Positions 8,752 through 16,882 of a stretch of 64,000 nt of DNA are shown here, in pieces (position 1 is the stretch's first letter; every line of letters starts with the position of its first letter). The notes under the pieces were generated by a model. The model searched no databases and was not told the DNA's origin. It saw only the letters and a program-made list of their open reading frames with translations. The position numbers were made by a program, and so were the translations under genes. Source of the stretch: JAGTVG01 sp942491935 (GTDB lineage: Bacteria > Bacteroidota > Bacteroidia > Cytophagales > Cyclobacteriaceae); assembly GCA_942491935.1 (NCBI GenBank), contig CALOCZ010000028.1, positions 96,004-160,003 on the forward strand, read 5' to 3'.

Positions 8752-9927
8752 ATGAGCCGGTTATTGTGGATTTCTTTAATGTTGCTGTTTTTGCCTTTAA
8801 TAGCAGAGGCTGATAAAAACCCGGATGAGGATACCACACAGGTACTTCTTCTTGAGGACATAAATATTCAGCTTGAAGCTACTCAGGCCATTAATGATAT
8901 GTACAATTTTCAATTTGCCCAGGCGGAAAAACAATATCGCTGGATCAAGCAGAAATATCCAAATCACCCCTTATCCTATTTCCTTCTCGCCCTGAGCGAG
9001 TGGTGGAAGATCGCAGTGAATGTTGAAAACACACAATATGATGAAAAATTTGAAGCTTATCTTGATACAGCAATACTAAAAGCAGAGCTAATCTACCAAT
9101 TACCTCAGTTTAAAGTAGAAGGGGCTTTTTTCCAGTCTGCAGGCTGGGCATTCAAAGGCAGGCTTTACGCTGAACGCAAAAAATGGGGGAAAGCTGCAAG
9201 CGCTGCCCGAAGCTCTTTAAAATATCTTGATGATATAAAGGATAAAGATTACCTGAGCCCCGAGCTTCTCTTTGGGGATGGTTTATATAATTATTTCACG
9301 GTGTGGATCAGGGATAATTACCCCATGTTGAAACCCATTATGGCCTTTTTCAAGAAAGGCGATAAAGAGTTGGGATTGGAACAGCTACGTACCGTTGCAA
9401 CACATGCATTTTATACACGTACTGAGGCACAATATTTTCTGATGAGAATTCTTGCGTATGAGGAAAAAGATATGGGTGCCGCATTACAGATCTCGCAATA
9501 TTTGTATGAAACTTTTCCTCAGAATGCATTTTTTCACAGATATTATGCCCGGCTGCTATATTCCACTGGTCAGATCCGGAGAACTGAGTTGGAATCATTG
9601 TTGATACTTGCACGAATTGACAGTGGGAATACTGGTTATGAAGAAGTTTCAGGACGATATGCAGCATTTTATCTTGGACAGATCTATGAGCAAAGGCGCA
9701 ATTTTGATAAATCAAAATATTATTATAGCAAAACAATTGATTTTGCTGAGGATGTTGGAGCTACGGATTCCGGATACTATCTTTATTCCCTTATTGGACT
9801 TAGTGAGATTGCTGTTTCGGAGGGAGATAAAAAAACCGCAGAAGAGTACCTCAAGCGGGTTAAAAAGGAATCCAAGAAAAAGCACCCCGCCAATAAACGG
9901 GCACGAAAACTATTGAAAGAGCTATAA
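8752..9927 (+). CDS. Secreted/periplasmic TPR-repeat protein
   Basis: 391 residues with a signal peptide (residues 1-20, LLFLPLIAEA) and repeated helix pairs of TPR type, for example AEKQYRWIKQKYPNHPLSY near 58, AQYFLMRILAYEEKDMGAA near 227 and AAFYLGQIYEQRRNFDKSK near 305. Such proteins scaffold envelope complexes; no specific role can be assigned. It overlaps the following membrane protein by one base (TAATG), so the two are translated together and may work together in the envelope. It ends in a very basic helix (KKESKKKHPANKRARK). Confidence 0.75.
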   Translation: MSRLLWISLMLLFLPLIAEADKNPDEDTTQVLLLEDINIQLEATQAINDMYNFQFAQAEKQYRWIKQKYPNHPLSYFLLALSEWWKIAVNVENTQYDEKFEAYLDTAILKAELIYQLPQFKVEGAFFQSAGWAFKGRLYAERKKWGKAASAARSSLKYLDDIKDKDYLSPELLFGDGLYNYFTVWIRDNYPMLKPIMAFFKKGDKELGLEQLRTVATHAFYTRTEAQYFLMRILAYEEKDMGAALQISQYLYETFPQNAFFHRYYARLLYSTGQIRRTELESLLILARIDSGNTGYEEVSGRYAAFYLGQIYEQRRNFDKSKYYYSKTIDFAEDVGATDSGYYLYSLIGLSEIAVSEGDKKTAEEYLKRVKKESKKKHPANKRARKLLKEL

Positions 9928-11264
9928 TGAGTCTTCAGGATTTTATTGTCACTCCGGTATTGCTGATTCTGATCTATGTTCTCGCCATAGTAATACGAAG
10001 AAATGTGGCGGATAAATTAACCAGAAAGTATTTTATTCCGGGTTTATCTTTAAAGATAATTGGTGCGATCAGTCTCGGTCTAATATATCAATTTTATTAT
10101 GAGGGGGGGGATACCTTCAATTACTTTGACAAGGGATCAAAATATATCTGGGAAGCATTCTGGGACTCACCGGCCAAAGCTTTACAATTGATGTTTGCGA
10201 ATGGCGAGTATAACCCGGAAACTTTTGAATACGCCTCTGAAATCATTTATTATAACGATCTGCCTTCTTATTTTGTAGTCCGGGTTGCCAGCTTTTTTGA
10301 TTTATTTACATTTCATACCTATTCCGCAACAGCTATATTATTTGCAGTATTTAGCTTCAGCGGATTATGGGCAATGTATATGGTATTTTATCGAATGTTG
10401 CCGAAGATGCATTTACAATTGGCCATTGCTATATTTTTTATCCCTTCTGTCTTCTTCTGGGGTTCAGGTATTTTGAAGGATACAATAACCCTTGGGGCAC
10501 TAGGTTGGGCCGTGTATGCTTTTGCAGAGATCTTTATGTTTAAGAGGAATTTTCTATTGGGATCTGTTTTGCTGGGTTTTTCGTTTTTCATGATATATGA
10601 AATTAAGATATATATTCTTTTATGTCTCGTCCCAGCTTTAATGATCTGGTTCTACATGGCAAAAATTGGTAAAATCAGAAACCTGGTTTTAAAGACAATG
10701 ATCCTTCCATTTACAATAGTATTGTTGGTTTTTGGTGGATATTATTCTGTCAAATTCATTGGCGAGGAAAATCACAGATATAAATTGGAAAGGCTTTCAT
10801 ATACAGCTGAATCAACTGCCCGCTGGTTGAGTTATGTGAGCGAAAAACAGGAAGGGTCCGGGTATACCCTTGGAGATTTTGACTACTCGGCAAGTGGAAT
10901 ATTAAGAAAAACCCCTGCTGCCATTTGGGTTACACTTTTCCGGCCTTATTTATGGGAAGCTAAAAATCTTGTCATGTTTTTTGCAGCTGTTGAAAGTCTG
11001 TTGCTTTTAATTTTTACTGTTGTCGTAATTGTAAATATTATTCTTAAAAAAAGAATTGCGGTTTTGTTTTCAAATCCAATAGTAGTTTTTTGCCTTATCT
11101 TCTCCATTACCTTTGCTTTTGCCATCGGATTGTCAACCTATAATTTCGGCACACTGGTAAGGTATAAAATTCCTATGATGCCGTTTTACCTAATAGCTAT
11201 GTTCATTTTGTATTCCTATACAAAAAGACCCAGGAAATTTGTGGCATTTACTTCCAGTGAATAA
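9927..11264 (+). CDS. Polytopic membrane protein, glycosyltransferase-like or polymerase-like
   Basis: 445 residues with about ten to twelve membrane helices and an early periplasmic acidic motif (YEGGDTFNYFDKGSKYIW near residue 52). This architecture, with a GD-containing first loop and long hydrophobic C-terminus, resembles membrane GT-C/O-antigen-type enzymes, but no diagnostic motif is clear. Context supports cell-surface glycan work: a GT4 glycosyltransferase lies tail to tail with it and overlaps by 49 bp. An eight-G run at 10,093-10,100 is in frame (E-G-G-D), so the ORF is intact there. Confidence 0.6.
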   Translation: MSLQDFIVTPVLLILIYVLAIVIRRNVADKLTRKYFIPGLSLKIIGAISLGLIYQFYYEGGDTFNYFDKGSKYIWEAFWDSPAKALQLMFANGEYNPETFEYASEIIYYNDLPSYFVVRVASFFDLFTFHTYSATAILFAVFSFSGLWAMYMVFYRMLPKMHLQLAIAIFFIPSVFFWGSGILKDTITLGALGWAVYAFAEIFMFKRNFLLGSVLLGFSFFMIYEIKIYILLCLVPALMIWFYMAKIGKIRNLVLKTMILPFTIVLLVFGGYYSVKFIGEENHRYKLERLSYTAESTARWLSYVSEKQEGSGYTLGDFDYSASGILRKTPAAIWVTLFRPYLWEAKNLVMFFAAVESLLLLIFTVVVIVNIILKKRIAVLFSNPIVVFCLIFSITFAFAIGLSTYNFGTLVRYKIPMMPFYLIAMFILYSYTKRPRKFVAFTSSE

Positions 11265-12295
11265 TTGCTGATCAGAGTATTTCGGCCATTTTTACCTATT
11301 CGGTCCCTTAATTCTCTTGAATTTATCAATAATTCTATACTCTCAATCCATGCTTCTTCATGGGCACACAAATATCCGTTATCTCCATGCTTTATTAAAT
11401 TGGTATTGACACCTACCGGGGAAGCGAGAGCGGGTATCCCCAATGCAAAGTATTGCAGAATCTTAAACCCACATTTGCCCTGAGTCCAGGGACTGGAAGG
11501 TAATGGCATCAATCCGATGTCGATACCTGCCAGGTCTTCTATTTCTGTAGATTTATTCCATGAGATAAACTCAAGGTTGGGCAAAGTCCAATCTGGGTTT
11601 TTATTACAAATAATTCGAATACTTATCTGTGGATGCTTTTTTATAACACTTTCAAGAACGGATTTTATTGAAGTCAGATAAGGTAAAGTAGAATGTGTTC
11701 CTGTCCAGCCCAGGATCAACTTATATTCATTACTATTTTTTTTGATAGGATTCCATATTTCAGTATCAATGGTTGTTGGGATAATAAAAACCTGTGGATT
11801 CTTTTTCCTGGCATTGGTTGCAAGGTATTCATTACAACAACTGATCTTATAACTCCATTTGCATATTTTGAAAAATTTTTGATGATATTTCAACTTTGAA
11901 ATGAAAATGTTTTCTTCCGAAGTGTTTTGCAGCCAGATGGCATCGTCAAAATCATAAATAATCTTTTTACCCATGATTTTTGCTATGATCCATTCAAAAA
12001 CCGGAGGGCCAAGAGGAGTTATTTCCCTATGAATAAATACATAATCTGCCGATAGGGCATACAAGACATGTACGTTTCTCTTTAAAAATCCCCATATTAT
12101 ACCTGTTAGTTTTCGAGCGTATTTCTTTCGTAAATATAATATTTTGTAGGTCTTTTTATTGTAAAAAGATTTCTGACTGATCTTGAAATTATTCTTGTCA
12201 AGCACGCTAAAATATTGTTCAAACCGGAAACGCTGAGAGGCAACTTCATCGTAGGGATATGGGGAAAGGAATAAGATCTTTATCTTTCTAGCCAA
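11216..12295 (-). CDS. Family 4-like glycosyltransferase
   Basis: 359 residues with a GT-B fold. The N-terminal half begins KIKILFLSPYPYDEVASQRF and contains IIYDFDDAIWL near 133. The C-terminal nucleotide-sugar half has LGWTGTHSTLPYL near 194, then IDIGLMPLPSSPWTQGKCGFK near 258 and LGIPALASPVG near 286, the usual donor-binding region. It transfers a sugar to a glycan or lipid acceptor at the cytoplasmic face; donor and acceptor are unknown. Its 3' end overlaps the convergent membrane gene by 49 bp. There are 191 bp of AT-rich DNA between its start and the next gene, enough for two divergent promoters. Confidence 0.82.
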   Translation of the reverse strand: MARKIKILFLSPYPYDEVASQRFRFEQYFSVLDKNNFKISQKSFYNKKTYKILYLRKKYARKLTGIIWGFLKRNVHVLYALSADYVFIHREITPLGPPVFEWIIAKIMGKKIIYDFDDAIWLQNTSEENIFISKLKYHQKFFKICKWSYKISCCNEYLATNARKKNPQVFIIPTTIDTEIWNPIKKNSNEYKLILGWTGTHSTLPYLTSIKSVLESVIKKHPQISIRIICNKNPDWTLPNLEFISWNKSTEIEDLAGIDIGLMPLPSSPWTQGKCGFKILQYFALGIPALASPVGVNTNLIKHGDNGYLCAHEEAWIESIELLINSRELRDRIGKNGRNTLISNYSLEVNATNFLGLFV

Positions 12296-12486
12296 GGGTA
12301 TTGAGTCAAGTTACTTTAAACATTCTATAGGGATTTATCGTGAATATAAATAAATAATTTGCATTAAATAATACATTGCTTCTGACAATATATTTTAAAA
12401 ACAATTTATTCTCAGCTATGTATAAATCCTTTTAAAATGTTATCTTGTTTAAACGATCTAAGAATAAATAAAATAAATCACGAAGT

Positions 12487-13098
12487 ATGAAAGGACTATA
12501 TCTTCTTACCTGTATGCTGATGCCATTAATGGTTTGGGCACAGGATATGATCGTTTTACAAGATAAAAGCACAATCTCAGTTAGAATAGTACAGGAAGAC
12601 AAGGAATCTGTTGAGTATATCCTCCAGGATGATCCGGATAAAAAAGTAAACAAACTGACAAAAGGCGAATTCAAGAAAGTTAAATATGAGAAAAAACCTA
12701 GTTCAACTAATTTGATCAAGATCGTACATGATTCGCTTGTAAACGAATACTTTTTAAATGACGTGATCAATCAATTTATTGAAGCGGGTTATATGATCGA
12801 GTCTTTTGACAATAAATATTATACTGTTAGTACAAATTCAGTTAATGAAGAAAGGTTCACAGCGGAAATTGTCAAGAATACTGCTAACTTTAGGTGTTTT
12901 TATCTTCCCCAGGAAACTGAAGATTATCCCCCAAATGCTGCTGCAAGAGTTGTATGGGGCATAAAGCCAGAACCTGGTGAACAAGTTGGGACACAAGGCA
13001 GTGCCGCCTTTAAGAAACTTGATGCCTTTTGCAGGGCTTATCTGAAGAATGGCAAATGTTTTATGGAATATATTACAGAACCTGACATCCAACCCTGA
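12487..13098 (+). CDS. Secreted protein of unknown function
   Basis: 203 residues with a signal peptide (MKGLYLLTCMLMPLMVWAQ, cleavage after WA-Q). The first mature part (MIVLQDKSTISVRIVQED, VEYILQDDPDKKVNKL, FKKVKY) has the pattern of short beta repeats seen in Bacteroidota periplasmic proteins, where a term for 'formal expression' such as DKS..V.I is followed by a K-K step. The rest is unfamiliar and has two Cys (FRCFYL, DAFCRAY). No partner gene is evident, and the gene seems monocistronic. Confidence 0.6.
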   Translation: MKGLYLLTCMLMPLMVWAQDMIVLQDKSTISVRIVQEDKESVEYILQDDPDKKVNKLTKGEFKKVKYEKKPSSTNLIKIVHDSLVNEYFLNDVINQFIEAGYMIESFDNKYYTVSTNSVNEERFTAEIVKNTANFRCFYLPQETEDYPPNAAARVVWGIKPEPGEQVGTQGSAAFKKLDAFCRAYLKNGKCFMEYITEPDIQP

Positions 13099-13238
13099 TA
13101 GTTGAGCCTTTGATACTGCAATAAACATCTGCAACGATCAATCAATCTTGTAGGATGTAACAAATGCCCCAAAGAAAAACATGTTCTCCTTCAGGGCTTT
13201 CTGTCTGTAATTTGGTAATAGATGATATCTTAAGAATG

Positions 13239-14156
13239 CTAGACGTATCCCCATTGATTTATAATGTCAAGGTCTTCTTTCATACAATCCAATGGACTTT
13301 TCCCCTGATATGATTCCTGTTCTATGATAAATAACCAGGTTCCCTGATCTCTACTCATATCTGTAACTTCTTTTGTGCCAATCAGGCCTTTACCTATAAT
13401 AGTACTCTCAAATCCATGTCCTTCTTCAGATTCACTTTCTATCATATCTTTAACATGGATGGTCTCAAAGCGACCAGGATATTTCATGATAATATCCTTG
13501 GCTTTCGCTCCGGCTATATACATGTTTCCCACATCCAACTGAATGCCAACTTTATCAGGATCAGTATTCTCTAACATAAGATCAAACATTACTTCTCCAT
13601 TAAGTATTTCACTGAATTCAAAATCATGGTTGTGATATCCGAATTTCATCCCCGACTGCTGACATAATTCTCCGCATTTGTTGAAAACCTCCAGAAATCC
13701 CATTAAAGCATCATAGGAGCTCCAGTAACTTTCATCCAACCATGGACTCACAACAAATTTTTGTTCCATGGTAGCTGCATCTTCAACAGTATATTTCCAC
13801 TCATCTGTAAAATCATTCTTGTTTGCATCCCAATGTTTTTTTCCAAGAACTGTATGTCCGCTTGGCATTTTTAAACCCAGGTCTGCAAGTACATTTTTAA
13901 ATTCAGGTGCAGTATATCCATAGAATTTACGGTCTTCATAGTTCGCATGTTCTACATGTTTGTATCCCATTTCTGCCAGTTTTGTAAGAGTTCCCAATGG
14001 ATCGCTCTGCATGTCTTCTCTTACACAATATAATTGTACGGCTACAACTTCTTTAGCTTGTGCCGAGCCGCAGGAGAACAAAGAATTGGTCAATACCGAA
14101 GTTCCTGCCACAGTAAGCGCACTTCGCTTCAAAAAATCTCTTCTTGATGTATTCAT
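13239..14156 (-). CDS. Tat-exported sugar phosphate isomerase/epimerase-like TIM barrel
   Basis: 305 residues. A twin-Arg signal (SRRDFLKRSALTVAG) is followed by a Cys after SLFS, so the protein may also be lipidated. The mature part is an AP-endonuclease-2-like TIM barrel: TKLAEMGYKHVEHANYE near 60, metal-binding region GYHNHDFEF near 172, LDVGNMYIAG near 205, TIHVKDM near 233 and IIEQESYQG near 279. Such barrels in Bacteroidota usually act on sugars or inositols; the exact substrate is not visible. The nearby GH27 gene on the same strand supports a role in glycan or sugar breakdown. Confidence 0.82.
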   Translation of the reverse strand: MNTSRRDFLKRSALTVAGTSVLTNSLFSCGSAQAKEVVAVQLYCVREDMQSDPLGTLTKLAEMGYKHVEHANYEDRKFYGYTAPEFKNVLADLGLKMPSGHTVLGKKHWDANKNDFTDEWKYTVEDAATMEQKFVVSPWLDESYWSSYDALMGFLEVFNKCGELCQQSGMKFGYHNHDFEFSEILNGEVMFDLMLENTDPDKVGIQLDVGNMYIAGAKAKDIIMKYPGRFETIHVKDMIESESEEGHGFESTIIGKGLIGTKEVTDMSRDQGTWLFIIEQESYQGKSPLDCMKEDLDIINQWGYV

Positions 14157-14402
14157 TATTAGTGTGATTAATGGTAAAAAATTTCCTCTTATAAAAAATA
14201 TTTTGATAATCGAGGATTGAATTTATAAAAAGAATATGAAGAATGTTAGCAAAATGTAGAAATTCCCACTAAAGCAGTTTTGATTTTATTTAGACTACTG
14301 ATAAAATTTTGCTTTGATATTAAACCCCTCCAGATTGTAAATATGTTTTTTTTGATATCTTGTCAGGTTTTTCACCAATAAACTACACTTAAAACTACAA
14401 TA

Positions 14403-14579
14403 ATGGAAGGTTATAAAGAACCCCTTTTTACATCCGTCGAGGTGACCAAACGCATTGTTTCAATTGATATCCTGAGAGGAATAGCCGTTTTTGGAATTCT
14501 TCTAATGAATATAGCAGGAATGGGCTTGCCTCCGCCAGCTTATGGAGATCCATCCATTGCAGGTGGGGCAGAAGGCTGA
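14403..14579 (+). pseudogene. DUF418 (YeiB-like) membrane protein, N-terminal remnant
   Basis: A 58-codon frame starts with ATG after a TTTCACC/AATAA-type leader and reads KRIVSIDILRGIAVFGILLM, the clear N-terminus of DUF418 membrane proteins. It stops at TGA (14,577), where normal members run on for over 300 residues with several more helices. Downstream to 14,790 all frames are broken and the next gene is antisense, so the rest is lost. Most likely a deletion remnant. The stop could be a sequence error, but no good continuation is visible in other frames. Confidence 0.6.
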
Positions 14580-14789
14580 AATGAGGAACATTATTACTAT
14601 GCCTGATGATTTCCTGAATGCGGTCCATTCCATCTCCTGGTAAAACATGATAGAGAATAGCAGAAATGAAATTACTGGTGGAAAGAATAGAACAAAAAAT
14701 AAAAAGTAAAAAATCATATGTGAATCAGCACCTTTCTAAATAAAATGAAAGATACAAATTTTATTAAAGAGAGCTTCTGTTTTTCAGAT

Positions 14790-16187
14790 TCAGGGTTCCG
14801 GCCAGAATCGTAACATCATCACTCCATGTGGTGCCACTTGAGTTGCGAATGAATGGTTATAAGTGCCGATTTCCTCCTGTCTCCATAAATCGCGAATGAT
14901 ATTTTTTCCAGAGATAATCAGTTCATCCCAGCTAATGGCTAAAGAAGATTCTTCATCTTTTAAATTGAATAGTCCTACAGCAATTGAACCATCTTCCAAT
15001 TCCTTAGCAAGTACAAATTCGGTTTCAGACTTACGAATAATTTTAGCTTGTTTACCAAGGGGGTCCTGGTTCACTTCAATAACTTCATGATTACAGAGTA
15101 CATTCAGTGTAAAAGGATCAAGCTTCGCCATATCTCCACTGAAGATCAAAGGTGCGGCCATCAGGCTCCACATTGACATATAGGAATATTGTTCATAGGG
15201 TGTAAGGTCAGTTGGTGTACCTTCGGCCATATTGTGAGCATCGCCCACCCATCCAATTAAAATATAGTCCGGATCATTCCATCCACCAGGTTTTGCATAA
15301 GCCCAATGTTCAGCATTCCTCATGCCAATCGAATAAAAGCCAGGTAGTCCTTTACGCTCTTCGAGTCCCAGGTCTCCGGTTGTCCGCCAGCAATTGCCTA
15401 CTTCAGCACCCCATTTCCAGACATCTCCCATACCGTATTGGCAAAGATTTAATACGATATCCCGGTCAAGAGTGGTCAGTATATTCCACATCTTCTGATA
15501 TGGTTTTTTAAGATGCTCAAGTGTTTTGCCACCTGCTTTTTTCCTGTAACTGCACCAGTCATATTTAAGGAAATCAAATCCCCAGTCAGCGAAAGTTTCC
15601 GCATCAAGTTGCTCACGGTTATAGCTTCCTTCATAGCCAGCACAGGTACTTGGACCAGGAGAAATATAAATTCCTGCTTTCAATCCTTTTGAATGGATAT
15701 AGTCTGTCATTGAATTCATGTCGGGGAACCTTGCATTGGTTTTTATAGTACCATCTTTTTCCCGCGTTTCCCCACCTATTTCCTGATCTTTGGAATTCAC
15801 TTTTATCATCCAGCAATCATCGATATTCACATATTGATATCCGTAATCTGCCATCCCCGCTGCGATCATCTGATCAGCAGCCTGTCGCATTAATTTATCA
15901 CTTATCCTGTCATAGTGTATATACCAGCTATTCCAGCCCATTGGTGGGGTCAGGGCAAGTTTATCACCTACTATTATTTTTAGATCCCTGCAAAAATCTC
16001 CCTTTGCATTTTTAGCGCATATTTCCAATTCATAGGTTCCCGCCTCAGGAATATTACCTGTAATAATTCCTTTTTCGCTATCAAGTGTTAAGCCTTCAGG
16101 AAGGTTGTTAATATTGAACATTATGGGGCGTTCACCTGTACACGGAATCCTGTAGATTACTGGATTTCCCGGCCTCACGCCATACAC
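14790..16187 (-). CDS. GH27 alpha-galactosidase with N-terminal putative-Ig (He_PIG) domain; 5' end damaged
   Basis: 465 residues from GTG at 16,187. A short Ig-like domain (GLTLDSEKGIITGNIPEAG) precedes the GH27 barrel: TPPMGWNSWYIHYD near 85, YVNIDDCWM near 118, the nucleophile region FLKYDWCSY near 207, the acid/base region CWRTTGDLG near 265, and GGWNDPDYILIG near 301. It removes terminal alpha-galactose. The frame stays open to 16,286 and reads TPAPSPSPRINGPK, typical linker of this family, so GTG 16,187 is not the native start. An ATG at 16,325 gives a perfect signal peptide only if one T is added at the 7-base run (16,300-16,306) and one removed at the 5-base run (16,271-16,275). The enzyme was probably secreted or periplasmic. 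Confidence 0.88.
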   Translation of the reverse strand: MYGVRPGNPVIYRIPCTGERPIMFNINNLPEGLTLDSEKGIITGNIPEAGTYELEICAKNAKGDFCRDLKIIVGDKLALTPPMGWNSWYIHYDRISDKLMRQAADQMIAAGMADYGYQYVNIDDCWMIKVNSKDQEIGGETREKDGTIKTNARFPDMNSMTDYIHSKGLKAGIYISPGPSTCAGYEGSYNREQLDAETFADWGFDFLKYDWCSYRKKAGGKTLEHLKKPYQKMWNILTTLDRDIVLNLCQYGMGDVWKWGAEVGNCWRTTGDLGLEERKGLPGFYSIGMRNAEHWAYAKPGGWNDPDYILIGWVGDAHNMAEGTPTDLTPYEQYSYMSMWSLMAAPLIFSGDMAKLDPFTLNVLCNHEVIEVNQDPLGKQAKIIRKSETEFVLAKELEDGSIAVGLFNLKDEESSLAISWDELIISGKNIIRDLWRQEEIGTYNHSFATQVAPHGVMMLRFWPEP

Positions 16188-16679
16188 CTTCGGCCCATTT
16201 ATCCTTGGTGATGGAGATGGGGCAGGAGTTAGGATGTAAGCAGTATAATAATTTTGTATCGATTCCTGAGAAAAACAACGCAGAATTTAAAATCATTACA
16301 AAAAAATAATCAGGTAGTATTTCATAAGAATAAAAATGGTCAATTACTGATCATATAAAATTAAGATTATTTTCTAGAATGCCCGTTTTTGTTCCGTTTT
16401 TTTATCCCTAACATCATGCCTGCTTAAGGTTCTGTAGTTTTAAGTGTCAAGTAAATAGCAAATTTGAACATCAGAAGGTTCCCATAAGTTTGTATTGTTT
16501 TTTAGCCCACAAATAATTTTTTAAAAAGAATTAAATATTAATATTTAGGAGAAAATTTTAAAAAAAATGCCTTAGCAACTCTGTTGGATATTTTTAAAAT
16601 AATAGCTTCATTGTAACAGCTATCCTGGTATATAATAAAATTCGAAAATTATCGTAAATATTTAAGTTAAACCAACAAT
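16188..16679. other. Intergenic region; broken signal-peptide segment then AT-rich DNA
   Basis: The first 138 bases hold the damaged 5' part of the GH27 gene (minus strand, see that entry). From about 16,330 to 16,680 the DNA is very AT-rich with stops in all frames. I see no gene and no clear RNA. A purine-rich GGAGAAAA stretch at about 16,548 is not followed by a usable start. Confidence 0.5.
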
Positions 16680-16812
16680 AAAAGCTATGAAACCAGATAT
16701 GAAACCGTTTCAGCATCAGACTATAATATTACTAAACTCACAAAAGACGAATTGTGGTATGTGTATGAAAATGGTAGTGATATGCACGAATTTCATTTCA
16801 TTCCAAGATTAG
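16680..16812 (+). pseudogene. Possible remnant of a lipocalin-like lipoprotein (C-terminal end)
   Basis: One frame reads SASDYNITKLTKDELWYVYE followed by NGSDMHEFHFIPR. This resembles the last beta-strands of lipocalin-like Bacteroidota lipoproteins (ITxLTxxxLxYxY...F.F). No start or signal peptide is present and the end runs into a hairpin, so it is a fragment at best. A competing ATG frame at 16,687 (42 codons) looks non-coding. Confidence 0.3.
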
Positions 16813-16828
16813 ATTATATAGTTCAAAA

Positions 16829-16858
16829 AAAGCACAGGAAAATGAACTCCTGTGCTTT
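16829..16858 (+). terminator. Rho-independent-like hairpin, possibly bidirectional
   Basis: An 11-bp perfect stem AAAGCACAGGA / TCCTGTGCTTT with an 8-nt loop, with A-rich and T-rich sides. Outer bases ATAGTT (16,818-) and AACTAT (16,870) extend it imperfectly. It lies 25 bp beyond the 3' end of the Lipoprotein_15 gene (minus strand) and after the lipocalin-like remnant (plus strand). Confidence 0.7.
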
Positions 16859-16882
16859 CTTTGAATTCAAACTATATTTCTG

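Noticed and set aside
10092..10101. Run of eight G inside the polytopic membrane protein
   Set aside because: The frame stays open on both sides and gives the expected E-G-G-D, so no frameshift is implied.
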